Shown here one piece after another: positions 26,945 through 35,515 of a stretch of 64,000 nt of DNA. Every line of letters begins with the position of its first letter. The stretch's first letter is position 1. The notes under the pieces were generated by a model, which saw nothing but the letters and a program-made list of their open reading frames with translations, searched no databases and was not told where the DNA came from. The position numbers and the translations under genes are program-made. This stretch comes from CAYLLE01 sp964384485 (lineage in GTDB: Bacteria; Spirochaetota; Spirochaetia; CAYLLE01). Where the stretch lies: NCBI GenBank assembly GCA_964384485.1, contig CAYLLE010000003.1, positions 14,323-78,322 of the forward strand. Direction: 5' to 3'.

Positions 26945-27322
26945 TTACCCTTTCTTGTCAAAATCCAGAGAAACCGAATTGATACAGTACCTGAGCCCTG
27001 TCGGTTCGGGACCGTCGGAAAAAACATGGCCCATATGCGCGCCGCATTCAGCGCAATGAACTTCTTCCCTCACCGTACCGAAACGTGTGTCCCTTTCGGT
27101 TTCTATAACCCCCTCTTCTATGGGCGTATAAAAACTGGGCCATCCTGTTCCTGAATTGAACTTGTGTTCGGATGAAAACAGCGGTTTACCGCAGCACCCG
27201 CACCGGTATATCCCGGTTTCGTGATGATTCCAGTAAAGACCGGAGAATGCGGGCTCTGTTCCCTTATTTAGCATCACCTCACGCTGTTTACCGGATAAAT
27301 TTCGGTTGCAGTCCTTCTTCAT
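26945..27322 (-). CDS. msrB: Peptide methionine (R)-S-oxide reductase MsrB
   Basis: A 125-aa MsrB that reduces methionine-R-sulfoxide in oxidised proteins using thioredoxin. Zinc ligands are the CGCC and CAEC pairs (residues 41-44 and 90-93); the conserved GTGWPSF and GHVF follow, and the nucleophile is Cys113 in RYCINSVSL. The start is ATG 27322; a longer frame to 27358 would run through the promoter. The gene is divergent from the coiled-coil gene. A near-consensus promoter ends 7 nt before the ATG, so the transcript is probably leaderless. Confidence 0.96.
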   Translation of the reverse strand: MKKDCNRNLSGKQREVMLNKGTEPAFSGLYWNHHETGIYRCGCCGKPLFSSEHKFNSGTGWPSFYTPIEEGVIETERDTRFGTVREEVHCAECGAHMGHVFSDGPEPTGLRYCINSVSLDFDKKG

Positions 27323-27329
27323 GTTTACA

Positions 27330-27358
27330 AATATAGCAATTGCTGAATTCCCGGTCAA
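27330..27358 (-). promoter_or_regulatory. Promoter giving a leaderless msrB transcript
   Basis: TTGACC, exactly 17 bp, TATATT on the minus strand, with the -10 box 7 nt from ATG 27322. No Shine-Dalgarno lies between. This is one of the clearest promoters in the window. Confidence 0.72.
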
Positions 27359-27366
27359 TATTGGTC

Positions 27367-27396
27367 TTGACGATGAGATTCAACCTGAGCTAAATT
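27367..27396 (+). promoter_or_regulatory. Promoter of the coiled-coil gene
   Basis: TTGACG, 18-bp spacer, TAAATT, about 26 bp before ATG 27423. The -35 boxes of this and the divergent msrB promoter lie only 8 bp apart. Confidence 0.5.
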
Positions 27397-27422
27397 TAAA
27401 CGCGTCATCCGAGGAGGAGAAA

Positions 27423-28562
27423 ATGGGAGATTATAAATCAGCGATTCGCGTCCATCAGACCAATATTGAAAAAGAGCGGCAGGAAATAGGCAGTCTATAC
27501 AAGAAAATCGGAAATTATCTATTTGAAGAGAAACCGGAATTATCCGGGAATCCTTTACAGGAGATGAACTATACCAGCGGGAAAGAAATTACTTCCGATA
27601 TTGAGACGGTTGATAACAGGATTGAAGAAATTATAGCAATTACTGAACATCAAACTGAACTCAGGAACCGGATAAAGACAAATACGGCTAGTATTAAGGC
27701 GTTAAAAACACAAAACCGGGAACAGTATGAACAGATCGGTGAAGCGGCGTACGAAGCCTACAAGAGAAACCCCTTCGTAGACAAGCGGTACAAAGACCTT
27801 TTTTTGGAACTTGAACAGAACCATCAGGAATTAAAAGAGATGGAAAACGATATTGACCGGAGTGAACAAAATCTGTCGGAGAAACCGTTTTTTAACAAGG
27901 TAGTGGAGCGGGGAAAGATTTTTCTGCTCCGCAACAAGAGAACAAGTAAGGTAAACGCCATCCCGCGGTTTTATAAGCATATCGGTGAACAGATATGCGA
28001 AAGCGATTTTCTGGAAACAACTGAAAACGAACTTATTAAACAGACCGCCCAGCCCTGCATCGAAAGACGGCGTACGATTCAGGACTTGGAAGCTAAAAAT
28101 GACATGCTTGAGAACGACATCACCAAAATGGATGAGGAGCTTTCGGAATTATGCCGCGGAAACCGGACAGACCGGGAATTGGCGGTGTTGAAAAAAGAGC
28201 GGCAGGATAAGGAAACCCAGCTCGAAGGGGTGTATGAATCAATTGGAATAGCCTTTGTCGCGGAACCTGATAAAACGATCGTTTCGGATCCGGATGTGAA
28301 TACTCCGCTGGACCGGATCCGGGTTCTCGAAGCAGATATACGGAAAGAGGAAGAGCAGGTCACCAAGTTAAGCGCGGCGGTAAAAGCGGAAGAACTCACC
28401 GCCTCGATAAAAAAGACCGAACTCACCATAGACAGTAAAAATAGTCAAATAGAAGCACTGAAAGAGGAATTAGCGAATCTAAAATCGGAGTTGGAAGAAA
28501 CCGAAAAAGAACTCAAGCGCTTTGAATCCATCCGCGGTCCTGAAGAAGAGTTAGACGGGTAG
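27423..28562 (+). CDS. Coiled-coil protein of unknown function
   Basis: I place the start at ATG 27423 (379 aa), 5 nt after GAGGAGG; a longer frame from 27306 crosses the msrB start and promoter. The product is highly charged and largely helical with long heptad-rich stretches at ~1-35, ~75-185 and ~215-375 (for example IEALKEELANLKSELEETEK). There is no signal peptide or membrane span. Repeated LY.kIG-type segments (GSLYKKIGNYLFEE, EQIGEAAYEAY, KHIGEQICES, EGVYESIGIAF) recur between the coiled parts, suggesting an internal duplication of a helical unit. I do not recognise the family. Its 3' end overlaps the convergent phosphatase gene by 12 bp. Confidence 0.7.
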   Translation: MGDYKSAIRVHQTNIEKERQEIGSLYKKIGNYLFEEKPELSGNPLQEMNYTSGKEITSDIETVDNRIEEIIAITEHQTELRNRIKTNTASIKALKTQNREQYEQIGEAAYEAYKRNPFVDKRYKDLFLELEQNHQELKEMENDIDRSEQNLSEKPFFNKVVERGKIFLLRNKRTSKVNAIPRFYKHIGEQICESDFLETTENELIKQTAQPCIERRRTIQDLEAKNDMLENDITKMDEELSELCRGNRTDRELAVLKKERQDKETQLEGVYESIGIAFVAEPDKTIVSDPDVNTPLDRIRVLEADIRKEEEQVTKLSAAVKAEELTASIKKTELTIDSKNSQIEALKEELANLKSELEETEKELKRFESIRGPEEELDG

Positions 28563-30797
28563 GTCCGGCATCTTTACTACAAGGGTTATACTTCTCTTTC
28601 CTCCGGTATCTTCTGAATAGAGTACCGAATCGGTTGTAGTTTCCATCAGCGGGATTCCGTAACCGGTCTCGCTTCCCGGAACCGGAAGATGATCAGGATA
28701 GGCCGTCCAGTTAAATGGTATTCCAAGGTAGGTAAGACGGAGAAAGCAGCACCCGGAATTCCGGTACATTTCTGTTTCTATTATTTGATCATCTCCTGAA
28801 AGACCATGATTCACAATATTGGAAAACGCTTCGTTACCCGCTAAAATAAATCCTTCGATCCGGGATTCAGTCAAACCGCCGGAAGGCATACCTTCCCTGA
28901 TGAAGTTGCGGAGTGCCGGCAGAGACTGGACGTTCCCCGGAAATTCAGTTTCTCTTCCTTCCCATTTCTCTCCGCTCTCCTCAGGTACCTTGATGCAGAC
29001 CCCGGTAACATCATCCCGCAGATTTCCTCCGCTGTACTGAAAAATAATACCGGTAAGTGTTTCAATGAATTTTTCCGGTGCCGTTCCGCGCTGGGCAGCT
29101 ACAAATTTTAGAAGCCGGTCCATGCCGAACACTTCACCTGCCGAGTTTACCGCCTCTGTTACACCGTCAGAAAAAAAGAACAAAAGATCTCCCGGTGCTA
29201 AAGGTACAGAATACTGCTTATATTTTTCCCACTTTAGCATTCCTAACGGAACGTTAGCGCCCTTCATCAGCCAGCATGTGCCGGTGGATTCCCGGTAATG
29301 GATTATGGGGGTATGGCCGCAGTCAACAAAATCAAAAAAACGGTGGACAAAAGAGTACCTTCCGTAATAGAGGGTGATAAAACTCCCCAAATCGAACAAG
29401 TTCCCTACCACCGATTTATGGGTTTCTTTTAAGATATCTTTCGGTTCCGGAAAAGCCCGTCCGCTGCTCCCTACCGTCAACCGGAGTTTTGACCGGAGGA
29501 GCACGCTTTTTACCGCGGCACTGACCAACGCGGCGGAAATTCCTTTTCCCATGACATCACCTACCGCCATATCCATACTGGAATCATCAAAACAAAAAAA
29601 GTGATAAAAATCACCGTCTACCCGGTGGGATGAAAGACTCTTCGCGGCGATTGTTTCCGCGGAGAGACAAGGTTCATCCAACAGCAGTGTGCGCTGTATC
29701 CTCGCGCCGACCTCGAACTCATACTCCCGGACCTTCACCAGCTCCAGCTCGGTCTCCTTCCGTTCAGTGATATCTTCAATGATCCCGGCAGCTCCGGCCG
29801 TTCCGTTACTTCCCGGGACCGGGAACATCCGTACCCAAATCCACCGGACCGAACCGTCACCGCGGATAATACGGAACTCTTCATTAAACTGTTCAGCATC
29901 GTTACGGGCATACTCTAAAGCCGCGGCAATCCTGTCCGCGTCGCCCGGATGAACCAGAGAAATCCATGAACCGGGATCCCGGTACAGCTCTTCAATGGGT
30001 ATCTGCCACATTTCTTCAATGAGGGGACTAATGTAGATAAACCGTTGAAAATCCGATGATGTCATGAAAAACACTTCTTTTATGTTATCTACTATCTGTT
30101 TAAAGAATATTTCTTTCTCCTTCGGTGTTTCCGGAGGAATAAGCCGGGAAACACCGTCCGACACTAACCGGGATATCCGGGAAAAAAGGTTGAGTTCCGG
30201 TCTTTTCCATCTGCGGGGACGATCCGATTCCGCGCCGATGTATCCGATAACCCGGTTTCCGTCGAGAAGGGGAAAAGCCAGGGCTGCCCCGGTTCTCTGA
30301 GACCTGAGAATCTTTTTCTCCCCTGCCGCGGACGGAGGTAGTTTTTCAGTGTCGTCAATAATTACCGGTTCCCCGGCCCGTATCCTGGCTTCCCACCATT
30401 GAAGAACCCCCGCCGGGCGCTCATGCAGTTCACGGATGTATTCTTTTTGCCCCGGCGCAGTCCATTCATGAGTGTTATAAAGCAGCCTGCCGTCTCCGGA
30501 ATACAGAAACACATACCCGCGGACGGCGTTCAGTACTCCGCATAGATATCCAAGTATATCTTCGATACCGTCATCGATACTAACCATATTCTGCCCGATC
30601 AGCCGATCTTTCATAATATTCTGGTTTTTTGCCTCCGGTGACCGGAAAAACAAATAGTACGCGATGCTAATGAGAGCCCCCGCGGAATACAAAGGGAGCA
30701 GGGCGTATTCGGCGGAAATAAGGCTGTACAGAATAAGCCCGGTAAAGATAAGGAATGTAACGGGAAGGAAAAGGGGGCGGATTTTCTCCGGATTCAT
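28551..30797 (-). CDS. GAF-PAS-SpoIIE phosphatase with C-terminal anti-sigma-type kinase domain
   Basis: A 748-aa membrane-anchored switch protein. Two N-terminal helices (~10-50) are followed by a GAF-like domain (~75-210), a PAS/PAC domain (~225-350), a PP2C/SpoIIE Ser/Thr phosphatase (~365-590; DGDFYHFFCFDDSSMDMAVGDVMGKG, FFSDGVTEAVN) and a HATPase_c_2 domain (~615-745; GNEAFSNIVNHG, GYGIPLMETTTD). The phosphatase would dephosphorylate the STAS protein encoded immediately upstream, and the kinase-like domain could phosphorylate or bind it: both arms of a partner switch in one polypeptide. The start overlaps the STAS stop by 4 bp. The downstream target, such as a sigma factor, is not visible here. 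Confidence 0.9.
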   Translation of the reverse strand: MNPEKIRPLFLPVTFLIFTGLILYSLISAEYALLPLYSAGALISIAYYLFFRSPEAKNQNIMKDRLIGQNMVSIDDGIEDILGYLCGVLNAVRGYVFLYSGDGRLLYNTHEWTAPGQKEYIRELHERPAGVLQWWEARIRAGEPVIIDDTEKLPPSAAGEKKILRSQRTGAALAFPLLDGNRVIGYIGAESDRPRRWKRPELNLFSRISRLVSDGVSRLIPPETPKEKEIFFKQIVDNIKEVFFMTSSDFQRFIYISPLIEEMWQIPIEELYRDPGSWISLVHPGDADRIAAALEYARNDAEQFNEEFRIIRGDGSVRWIWVRMFPVPGSNGTAGAAGIIEDITERKETELELVKVREYEFEVGARIQRTLLLDEPCLSAETIAAKSLSSHRVDGDFYHFFCFDDSSMDMAVGDVMGKGISAALVSAAVKSVLLRSKLRLTVGSSGRAFPEPKDILKETHKSVVGNLFDLGSFITLYYGRYSFVHRFFDFVDCGHTPIIHYRESTGTCWLMKGANVPLGMLKWEKYKQYSVPLAPGDLLFFFSDGVTEAVNSAGEVFGMDRLLKFVAAQRGTAPEKFIETLTGIIFQYSGGNLRDDVTGVCIKVPEESGEKWEGRETEFPGNVQSLPALRNFIREGMPSGGLTESRIEGFILAGNEAFSNIVNHGLSGDDQIIETEMYRNSGCCFLRLTYLGIPFNWTAYPDHLPVPGSETGYGIPLMETTTDSVLYSEDTGGKRSITLVVKMPDLPV

Positions 30798-31138
30798 GCG
30801 GAAAATGCCCGTACAGCGGCATCCACGGTATCACTTATTTCCATTATCCGGTTTAACCGCACCAGCTCAAAAAGAATTTTTACAGCACCGGTAACACCGG
30901 AAACTTTCATTTCAATCCCCTTCTCGTTTAAGAACCTGAAAATTGATAGAACCGCACCGAGACCGGCGCTGTCAACAAACATGACCAAACTCAAATCAAG
31001 TACATACCCATCGGCATCGGGGGATTGCTTGATTTGTTTCAGGATTTTATCCTTGAAGAGTGTATAATTACCGGCATCGAGATGCTCTTTATCTACAGCA
31101 AGTATTTCTATAAATGTCCCTGCCGGGGTTTGTTTCAT
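30794..31138 (-). CDS. STAS anti-sigma factor antagonist
   Basis: A 114-aa SpoIIAA/RsbV-like STAS protein. The loop YVLDLSLVMFVDSAGLGAVL contains the conserved phosphorylatable Ser in DSAGLG. Two ATGs are adjacent: the second (31138) is better placed, 5 nt after GGGAGGA, while the first (31141) is almost on top of it. It is coupled by a 4-bp overlap to the SpoIIE-type phosphatase, its likely partner. A GC-poor leader with an imperfect inverted repeat (GAGGATTCCAGGT / ACCTGGGATTCTC, about 31166-31218) precedes it. Confidence 0.9.
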   Translation of the reverse strand: MKQTPAGTFIEILAVDKEHLDAGNYTLFKDKILKQIKQSPDADGYVLDLSLVMFVDSAGLGAVLSIFRFLNEKGIEMKVSGVTGAVKILFELVRLNRIMEISDTVDAAVRAFSA

Positions 31139-31141
31139 CAT

Positions 31142-31361
31142 TCCTCCCTTATCGTAAAAGGCCGTAAGGAGAATCCCAGGTCTGCACTTTTCCCAAAAAA
31201 CCTGGAATCCTCCTCAGGTCGGGGGATCAAAACTTTTTTACATTCCGGGTAAGCCGAAAGGCTTTTTGTTTTCCCGTTCATGATATAGATGATAAGTTTG
31301 AGATAAGGTATCCGCAATTATCCAATAGTATAAAAATGCAGGTATACCGGGGTATACGTGA
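31142..31361. other. Gene-free leader region upstream of the STAS-SpoIIE operon
   Basis: No gene is seen. On the minus strand it holds the STAS Shine-Dalgarno, the imperfect inverted repeat at about 31166-31218 and a small AAGCC-GAAA-GGCTT hairpin near 31252. The 358-bp gap to the next gene is otherwise filled by the mobile element at 31362-31476. Confidence 0.5.
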
Positions 31362-31476
31362 CAGCAAATTTTTTTTCGCGGAAAAATGGCAATTTCCGGT
31401 GATGTCGATTTTGGTAATTGCTTGTAATAAAACAATTTATAAATTTTTATACGAATGTTATCGCCGGAAATTGCTG
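31362..31476. mobile_element. 115-bp composite MITE-like element with 9-bp target duplication
   Basis: Starts CAGCAAATTTTTTTTCGCGG, ends CGCCGGAAATTGCTG (inverted ends), and is flanked by perfect 9-bp repeats TATACGTGA at 31353-31361 and 31477-31485. Inside, about 31391-31425 is a second short unit (GCAATTTCCGGTGATGTCG ... GGTAATTGC) like the 37-bp copy at 1159, so one copy may be nested in another. It has no coding capacity. Confidence 0.78.
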
Positions 31477-31499
31477 TATACGTGACGGCAGTGCCGAGG

Positions 31500-33032
31500 C
31501 TACATAAGGAAACGGATAGCGAGCCGAATAGACTGCTTTTCCTTTTCTTCCTGGAGCGGTTCTATCGATAAAATGTACTCCTCTCCCTGGACAAATCTGA
31601 AGGAGATATCCGCGTCAAGACCTAGTTTATCCATTGTACTGGAGAGTATATTCCGGGCTTTATCTTTAATTCGGAGAATTACGGGTGTTTCCTCCTGGGT
31701 AGGAAAAGAAATGAGGTAGGTACCGGTTTCGGGCGGGATAAAATGTACCTCCGTTCCCTCAGGCGGGAGTCCGATAGGAATATCCGCCTCCTTTGTCATC
31801 AGTACAGGTGGTCCCGTTTCTGATCCCGAATCAGGCAGCTCGTATTCTTCAGGACCAAGACAGAAGAGCGTCCCGCTTTCGGTTCCCACATATACGAGTT
31901 CTCCTTCCGGCACGGGCGCGGTTGATGGAACCCCGGTGATCTTTGTTTCCCAAACCAAGCTGCCGTCGGCCGGGCTGAGACACATGATCCTGCCGTCCCG
32001 GAGAGAAACATAGATATTCCCGTCTGAAAGAAGAACCGTTCCGACAGCGGAAGCCTCAAGTTCCTTCTCCCACAATACCGATCCGCTGTTCCCGTTAAGA
32101 GACCGGATCATCCGCTCCGAACTGTATATGATACGGTTCAAACCGGAAACCGGAGGTATTCCGGACCGCTCCTGGAATTTTTTGTCCCAAAGTATATCTC
32201 CGGATATTCCTTCCAGGAGCGCCGTTCTGCCGTCAAACCAGACCACACAGACCCGGCCGTCAGCTCCGGTGATGCCGGTCACCGGAACATTTCCGTTCTC
32301 CACGGAGAAAAGCTCTTCCCCGCTCTCCGCGTCGTTCCCCCGTATCGTGCCGCTCCCTGATCCGGTAATTACATTTCCGCTTACCATTACAGGACCCGCC
32401 GTAATTCCTTCTCCGAAAGTAACCTCCCACATCGGCTCCCCCTGCTGAACAGAAAGTGCGTGAACAGTTCCGTGGGTTGTCCCGGTAAATACGGCGGAAT
32501 CGGTTATTACCGCGGAAGCCGCGGGAAATCCCCGCCCTTTAAACTGCCAGAGAAGTTCCCCGGTTAGATCGGAAACAGCATACAAAGATCCGTCGGCACT
32601 GCCGAAACATATCAGGTTGTTCCGCTTAACCGGAGGCGCAAGAATAACTCCTCCGGTACGGAAGATCCACCGGGGGCGTTCCGCGCCGGCGGACAGGGCG
32701 TACAGGGTAAAGTCGTAGGAACTGCCGTAAACTGTGCCGTCAAAAACCGCGGGATCGGCTCCTATCCTGGCATCGGCTGAATAGGACCAGACAATTCTTG
32801 AAGGAACAGCCGCGGCTTCCGCCTGAAAAAAACGGTGATATTGTGAACCGCCGTTATCGGAGCCGGAAACATCACGGTCCGGACCGGGGTCCGGATCCTG
32901 GTCCCTGCCGATCTGTTCATTCTGAACCGTCTGCTGTTCCCTGTCCTCCCTGCTGCCGTCGCCGCAGGAGAAAACAGAAAAAACAAGAACCGCCAGAAAC
33001 AACCGCAGGAGTAGAAATATTCTATTCGGCAT
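31500..33032 (-). CDS. PQQ-type beta-propeller lipoprotein
   Basis: A 510-aa exported protein. The N-terminal hydrophobic segment ends at VFSC23, a relaxed lipobox. An acidic low-complexity linker follows (DQDPDPGPDRDVSGSDNGG), then seven or so PQQ-like blades (GTVYGSSYDFTLYALSA, GSADGSLYAVSDLTGELLWQF, GTESGTLFCLG) to about residue 390, and a C-terminal beta domain. The fold resembles BamB, but BamB identity is not supported by context. It is most likely a periplasmic or outer-membrane scaffold. The start at 33032 with CGGAGAA overlaps the end of the large exported gene by 11 bp, so the two are co-translated. Confidence 0.82.
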   Translation of the reverse strand: MPNRIFLLLRLFLAVLVFSVFSCGDGSREDREQQTVQNEQIGRDQDPDPGPDRDVSGSDNGGSQYHRFFQAEAAAVPSRIVWSYSADARIGADPAVFDGTVYGSSYDFTLYALSAGAERPRWIFRTGGVILAPPVKRNNLICFGSADGSLYAVSDLTGELLWQFKGRGFPAASAVITDSAVFTGTTHGTVHALSVQQGEPMWEVTFGEGITAGPVMVSGNVITGSGSGTIRGNDAESGEELFSVENGNVPVTGITGADGRVCVVWFDGRTALLEGISGDILWDKKFQERSGIPPVSGLNRIIYSSERMIRSLNGNSGSVLWEKELEASAVGTVLLSDGNIYVSLRDGRIMCLSPADGSLVWETKITGVPSTAPVPEGELVYVGTESGTLFCLGPEEYELPDSGSETGPPVLMTKEADIPIGLPPEGTEVHFIPPETGTYLISFPTQEETPVILRIKDKARNILSSTMDKLGLDADISFRFVQGEEYILSIEPLQEEKEKQSIRLAIRFLM

Positions 33033-35418
33033 ACTGTTCTCCGTACGTATATAACAGCTTTTCGGAAGCCGTTATCAGCCCCCGGCGCTCCAACTCTTCT
33101 ATCAATATAGATGTCCTTTCAGTTCCAGCGTTATCTTCCGCCTTACCAAGGAAACGGATCAGCCAATGGCTCCGGAGTTCTAAATAATCCGGCCAGGAAA
33201 GGTTTCCTGAATCAAGTTCATCATTAAGAGTATTCAATAAACCGGTTGAAGCAGTTATGGCGTCCTTATCTTCGGATAAAATCGTTTCACCTTGGCGAGC
33301 AAGGCGGTGCAGATTGATCCGGGACTGATATTCATAAATCTCACGGATCGTTTCAATTCCCCGGCTCATATCTTTTATAAGAGCAGAAACCGCCGGGATG
33401 AGACCTGTGTCACTGTCTTCGCCAAGCCAAATTGATGTCAGTACATATACTGCTTCATATAGAGTAAGATCCATGGAAGCAAGCAGCCTGATTATCTCGA
33501 GAGACTCCCGGGTTCTCCCGGAGATAACTGAGGAAGACGGCATCATTATTCCATTCAAAGCCGGAATCATTACGTCCCGGTAAATCCGGTCAAACTGAAT
33601 AAGACCCCGGGAGACATACTCGTTCCTTCGGACAGGGTCTTCCGTCTCCAGCCCCAGCTTAATCCAAGGGAAAATCACATCAGTGAGGAGCTGACCAGTT
33701 TCATCGTATTGAGATTCCACTGTTTCCGGCAGAGCACCGGATAAATATTCTGCCGAGTTTACCGGAGACTGGGTCAAATATGCCAGATTGTTCCAGCCTA
33801 CTACACCTTGTCCGTGCAGTTTGCCCCATTCTTCCCCGTCAAGTGTTATGGACGGCGGCTTTGTCTGCTGCGAAAATACTTTATATACAATATCTACCGA
33901 CTCGGTGAAATCAAACTCTGTTTTAATCATCAAATTCCGAACGGTATAATCCGGAAACGAATCCCGGGGCAGAAATAATGCCGTGGACACTGAACCTGCC
34001 CGTTTCTCAAGTTCCCGTACGGTTTTCGCGTAAAACCTGGAAAAGAGCTGCTCCAGCTTTTCAGTCAGGTAGTTATTTATCTTTTTCCTGTTTTCTATTT
34101 TTATTTCCAAACCCCAGCGGCCGGACAGCTGTCCGGATACAAGGACATGGGAGGCCCGGTTATTCAGAAAACGGAGAATGAGCCTTTCTGTTTCCAGGGC
34201 AGTACCGGTTTCGCCCTCGGCCTGCAGAAGAATGGAATTTAGTATGCTCAGTCCCTCGGTAACATACGATGATGTCCTGTTGTAGGCGGCGACCGCTTCG
34301 TTCGAATCACGGGCCCGGGCAATCTCCCTCTGCAGTGACTGTTCCTCGGTATCAAGACAGATGTCACCGCCGCTCTGCATTTTAATGAGCAGTCCCAAAA
34401 CCTTTTCCAGATCAAGATGGAAATATTCTAGGGCGCGGGAAAAAATGATCCGGCCGGTATAGGTAAGTGAACTGAAACCGTAGACGCTCCGTGTCCAAAA
34501 ATGCCTGGTGATATTGTCGTATTCCATGAGCGCGCAAAACAGAACAGGATCAATGTTCTCGATAGTATAGAGGCAATTCCGGTACCCCGAAGCTGTCTCA
34601 GCCGGTATCTCCCCGGGGGAAACCATAAAGAAAGGAAGGGTCGCGACCACTGCCTGGGGCAAATATTCGTTAAGCATGGACTGTGCTTCATACAGAGTCC
34701 GGTACCAGTTAACGGACTTTTCCAGTTCCTCTTTTATTTCCGAAGAACCGGCAAGGGGTATCCGGTTAAGCAAGGACCGGTGGAATTCCATGCCTCTAAA
34801 GAGCCCCTCAAGTCCTCTAACCATGCTCCATAACCGCCACCGTTCAAGACCTTCCCGGTACGGGGGCACCTCCCGAAGATGTTTTTTTCCTTCAATATCC
34901 TCTACAGTCATAAGGTCGAGCAGCTCGTTTATGTATTCTTGCCGGATTTCGGGAGAATTTTCTCTTAAAAGACGGCTTATCTTTCTGTAGAAATTGTTAA
35001 ACCGTTCAACAGGTAACGCGGAATCAAGAAAAGCGCTGTTAATACGCTCCTGTACGGAGCTTTCAAAGCCGAAAGACGGTACTTTTACCGTGTAAACCGC
35101 TTCCCGAAGGTAATCCGTGACTTCCTGGATTTCTCTCCGGATATCAGGACTGCCTGTCATAATTCGCTCTATTTCACGGGCAGTCCGCCGGGCTATTTCC
35201 CTGACTGTTCCGGTCCCTGGAGAAGCAAGTTCTTCATCCGTTTTTTGAAGAAGAGCCTCAATGGAATCCGTAAGATGGGAATTATATTCTTTTTCTTTTA
35301 GATTCAGGATGGTCAAACGATCGGCAAATTCATCGGCTGTACCAGACTGATTTTGGCATATTCCATTCACGGCAGCTATGAACATAAATAGCCAAACGAA
35401 ATAAAAAGTCTTTTTCAT
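33022..35418 (-). CDS. Large exported protein of unknown function
   Basis: A 798-aa protein with a clear signal peptide (KKTFYFVWLFMFIAAVNGICQ). The rest looks mostly alpha-helical, rich in Glu, Arg, Leu and Tyr, without membrane spans or motifs I recognise. It overlaps the propeller lipoprotein gene by 11 bp, which suggests the two act together in the envelope. ATG 35418 has no obvious Shine-Dalgarno. It is divergent from rarA with a 97-bp gap. I would call it a periplasmic helical-repeat protein and nothing more specific. Confidence 0.65.
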   Translation of the reverse strand: MKKTFYFVWLFMFIAAVNGICQNQSGTADEFADRLTILNLKEKEYNSHLTDSIEALLQKTDEELASPGTGTVREIARRTAREIERIMTGSPDIRREIQEVTDYLREAVYTVKVPSFGFESSVQERINSAFLDSALPVERFNNFYRKISRLLRENSPEIRQEYINELLDLMTVEDIEGKKHLREVPPYREGLERWRLWSMVRGLEGLFRGMEFHRSLLNRIPLAGSSEIKEELEKSVNWYRTLYEAQSMLNEYLPQAVVATLPFFMVSPGEIPAETASGYRNCLYTIENIDPVLFCALMEYDNITRHFWTRSVYGFSSLTYTGRIIFSRALEYFHLDLEKVLGLLIKMQSGGDICLDTEEQSLQREIARARDSNEAVAAYNRTSSYVTEGLSILNSILLQAEGETGTALETERLILRFLNNRASHVLVSGQLSGRWGLEIKIENRKKINNYLTEKLEQLFSRFYAKTVRELEKRAGSVSTALFLPRDSFPDYTVRNLMIKTEFDFTESVDIVYKVFSQQTKPPSITLDGEEWGKLHGQGVVGWNNLAYLTQSPVNSAEYLSGALPETVESQYDETGQLLTDVIFPWIKLGLETEDPVRRNEYVSRGLIQFDRIYRDVMIPALNGIMMPSSSVISGRTRESLEIIRLLASMDLTLYEAVYVLTSIWLGEDSDTGLIPAVSALIKDMSRGIETIREIYEYQSRINLHRLARQGETILSEDKDAITASTGLLNTLNDELDSGNLSWPDYLELRSHWLIRFLGKAEDNAGTERTSILIEELERRGLITASEKLLYTYGEQYAE

Positions 35419-35515
35419 AAGCGCGTACAGCCTATCAAATATTCATGATAAGGTAAATTAGATTCACAGCGTTCCGGCAATTCCCTTAAAAAGCGGTTCC
35501 TGATAAAATCCGGTA

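Noticed and set aside
27335..27360. Another MITE-like copy (AGCAATTGCTGAATTCCCGG) between msrB and the coiled-coil gene
   Set aside because: No inverted ends at a sensible distance and no 9-bp flanking repeat; the sequence is accounted for by the msrB promoter.
27306..27422. An N-terminal extension of the coiled-coil protein
   Set aside because: It would cross the msrB start and both promoters; ATG 27423 has a perfect ribosome-binding site.
31250..31275. AAGCC-GAAA-GGCTT hairpin followed by T residues as a terminator
   Set aside because: The stem is only 5 bp, the T-run is broken, and no plus-strand gene ends there.
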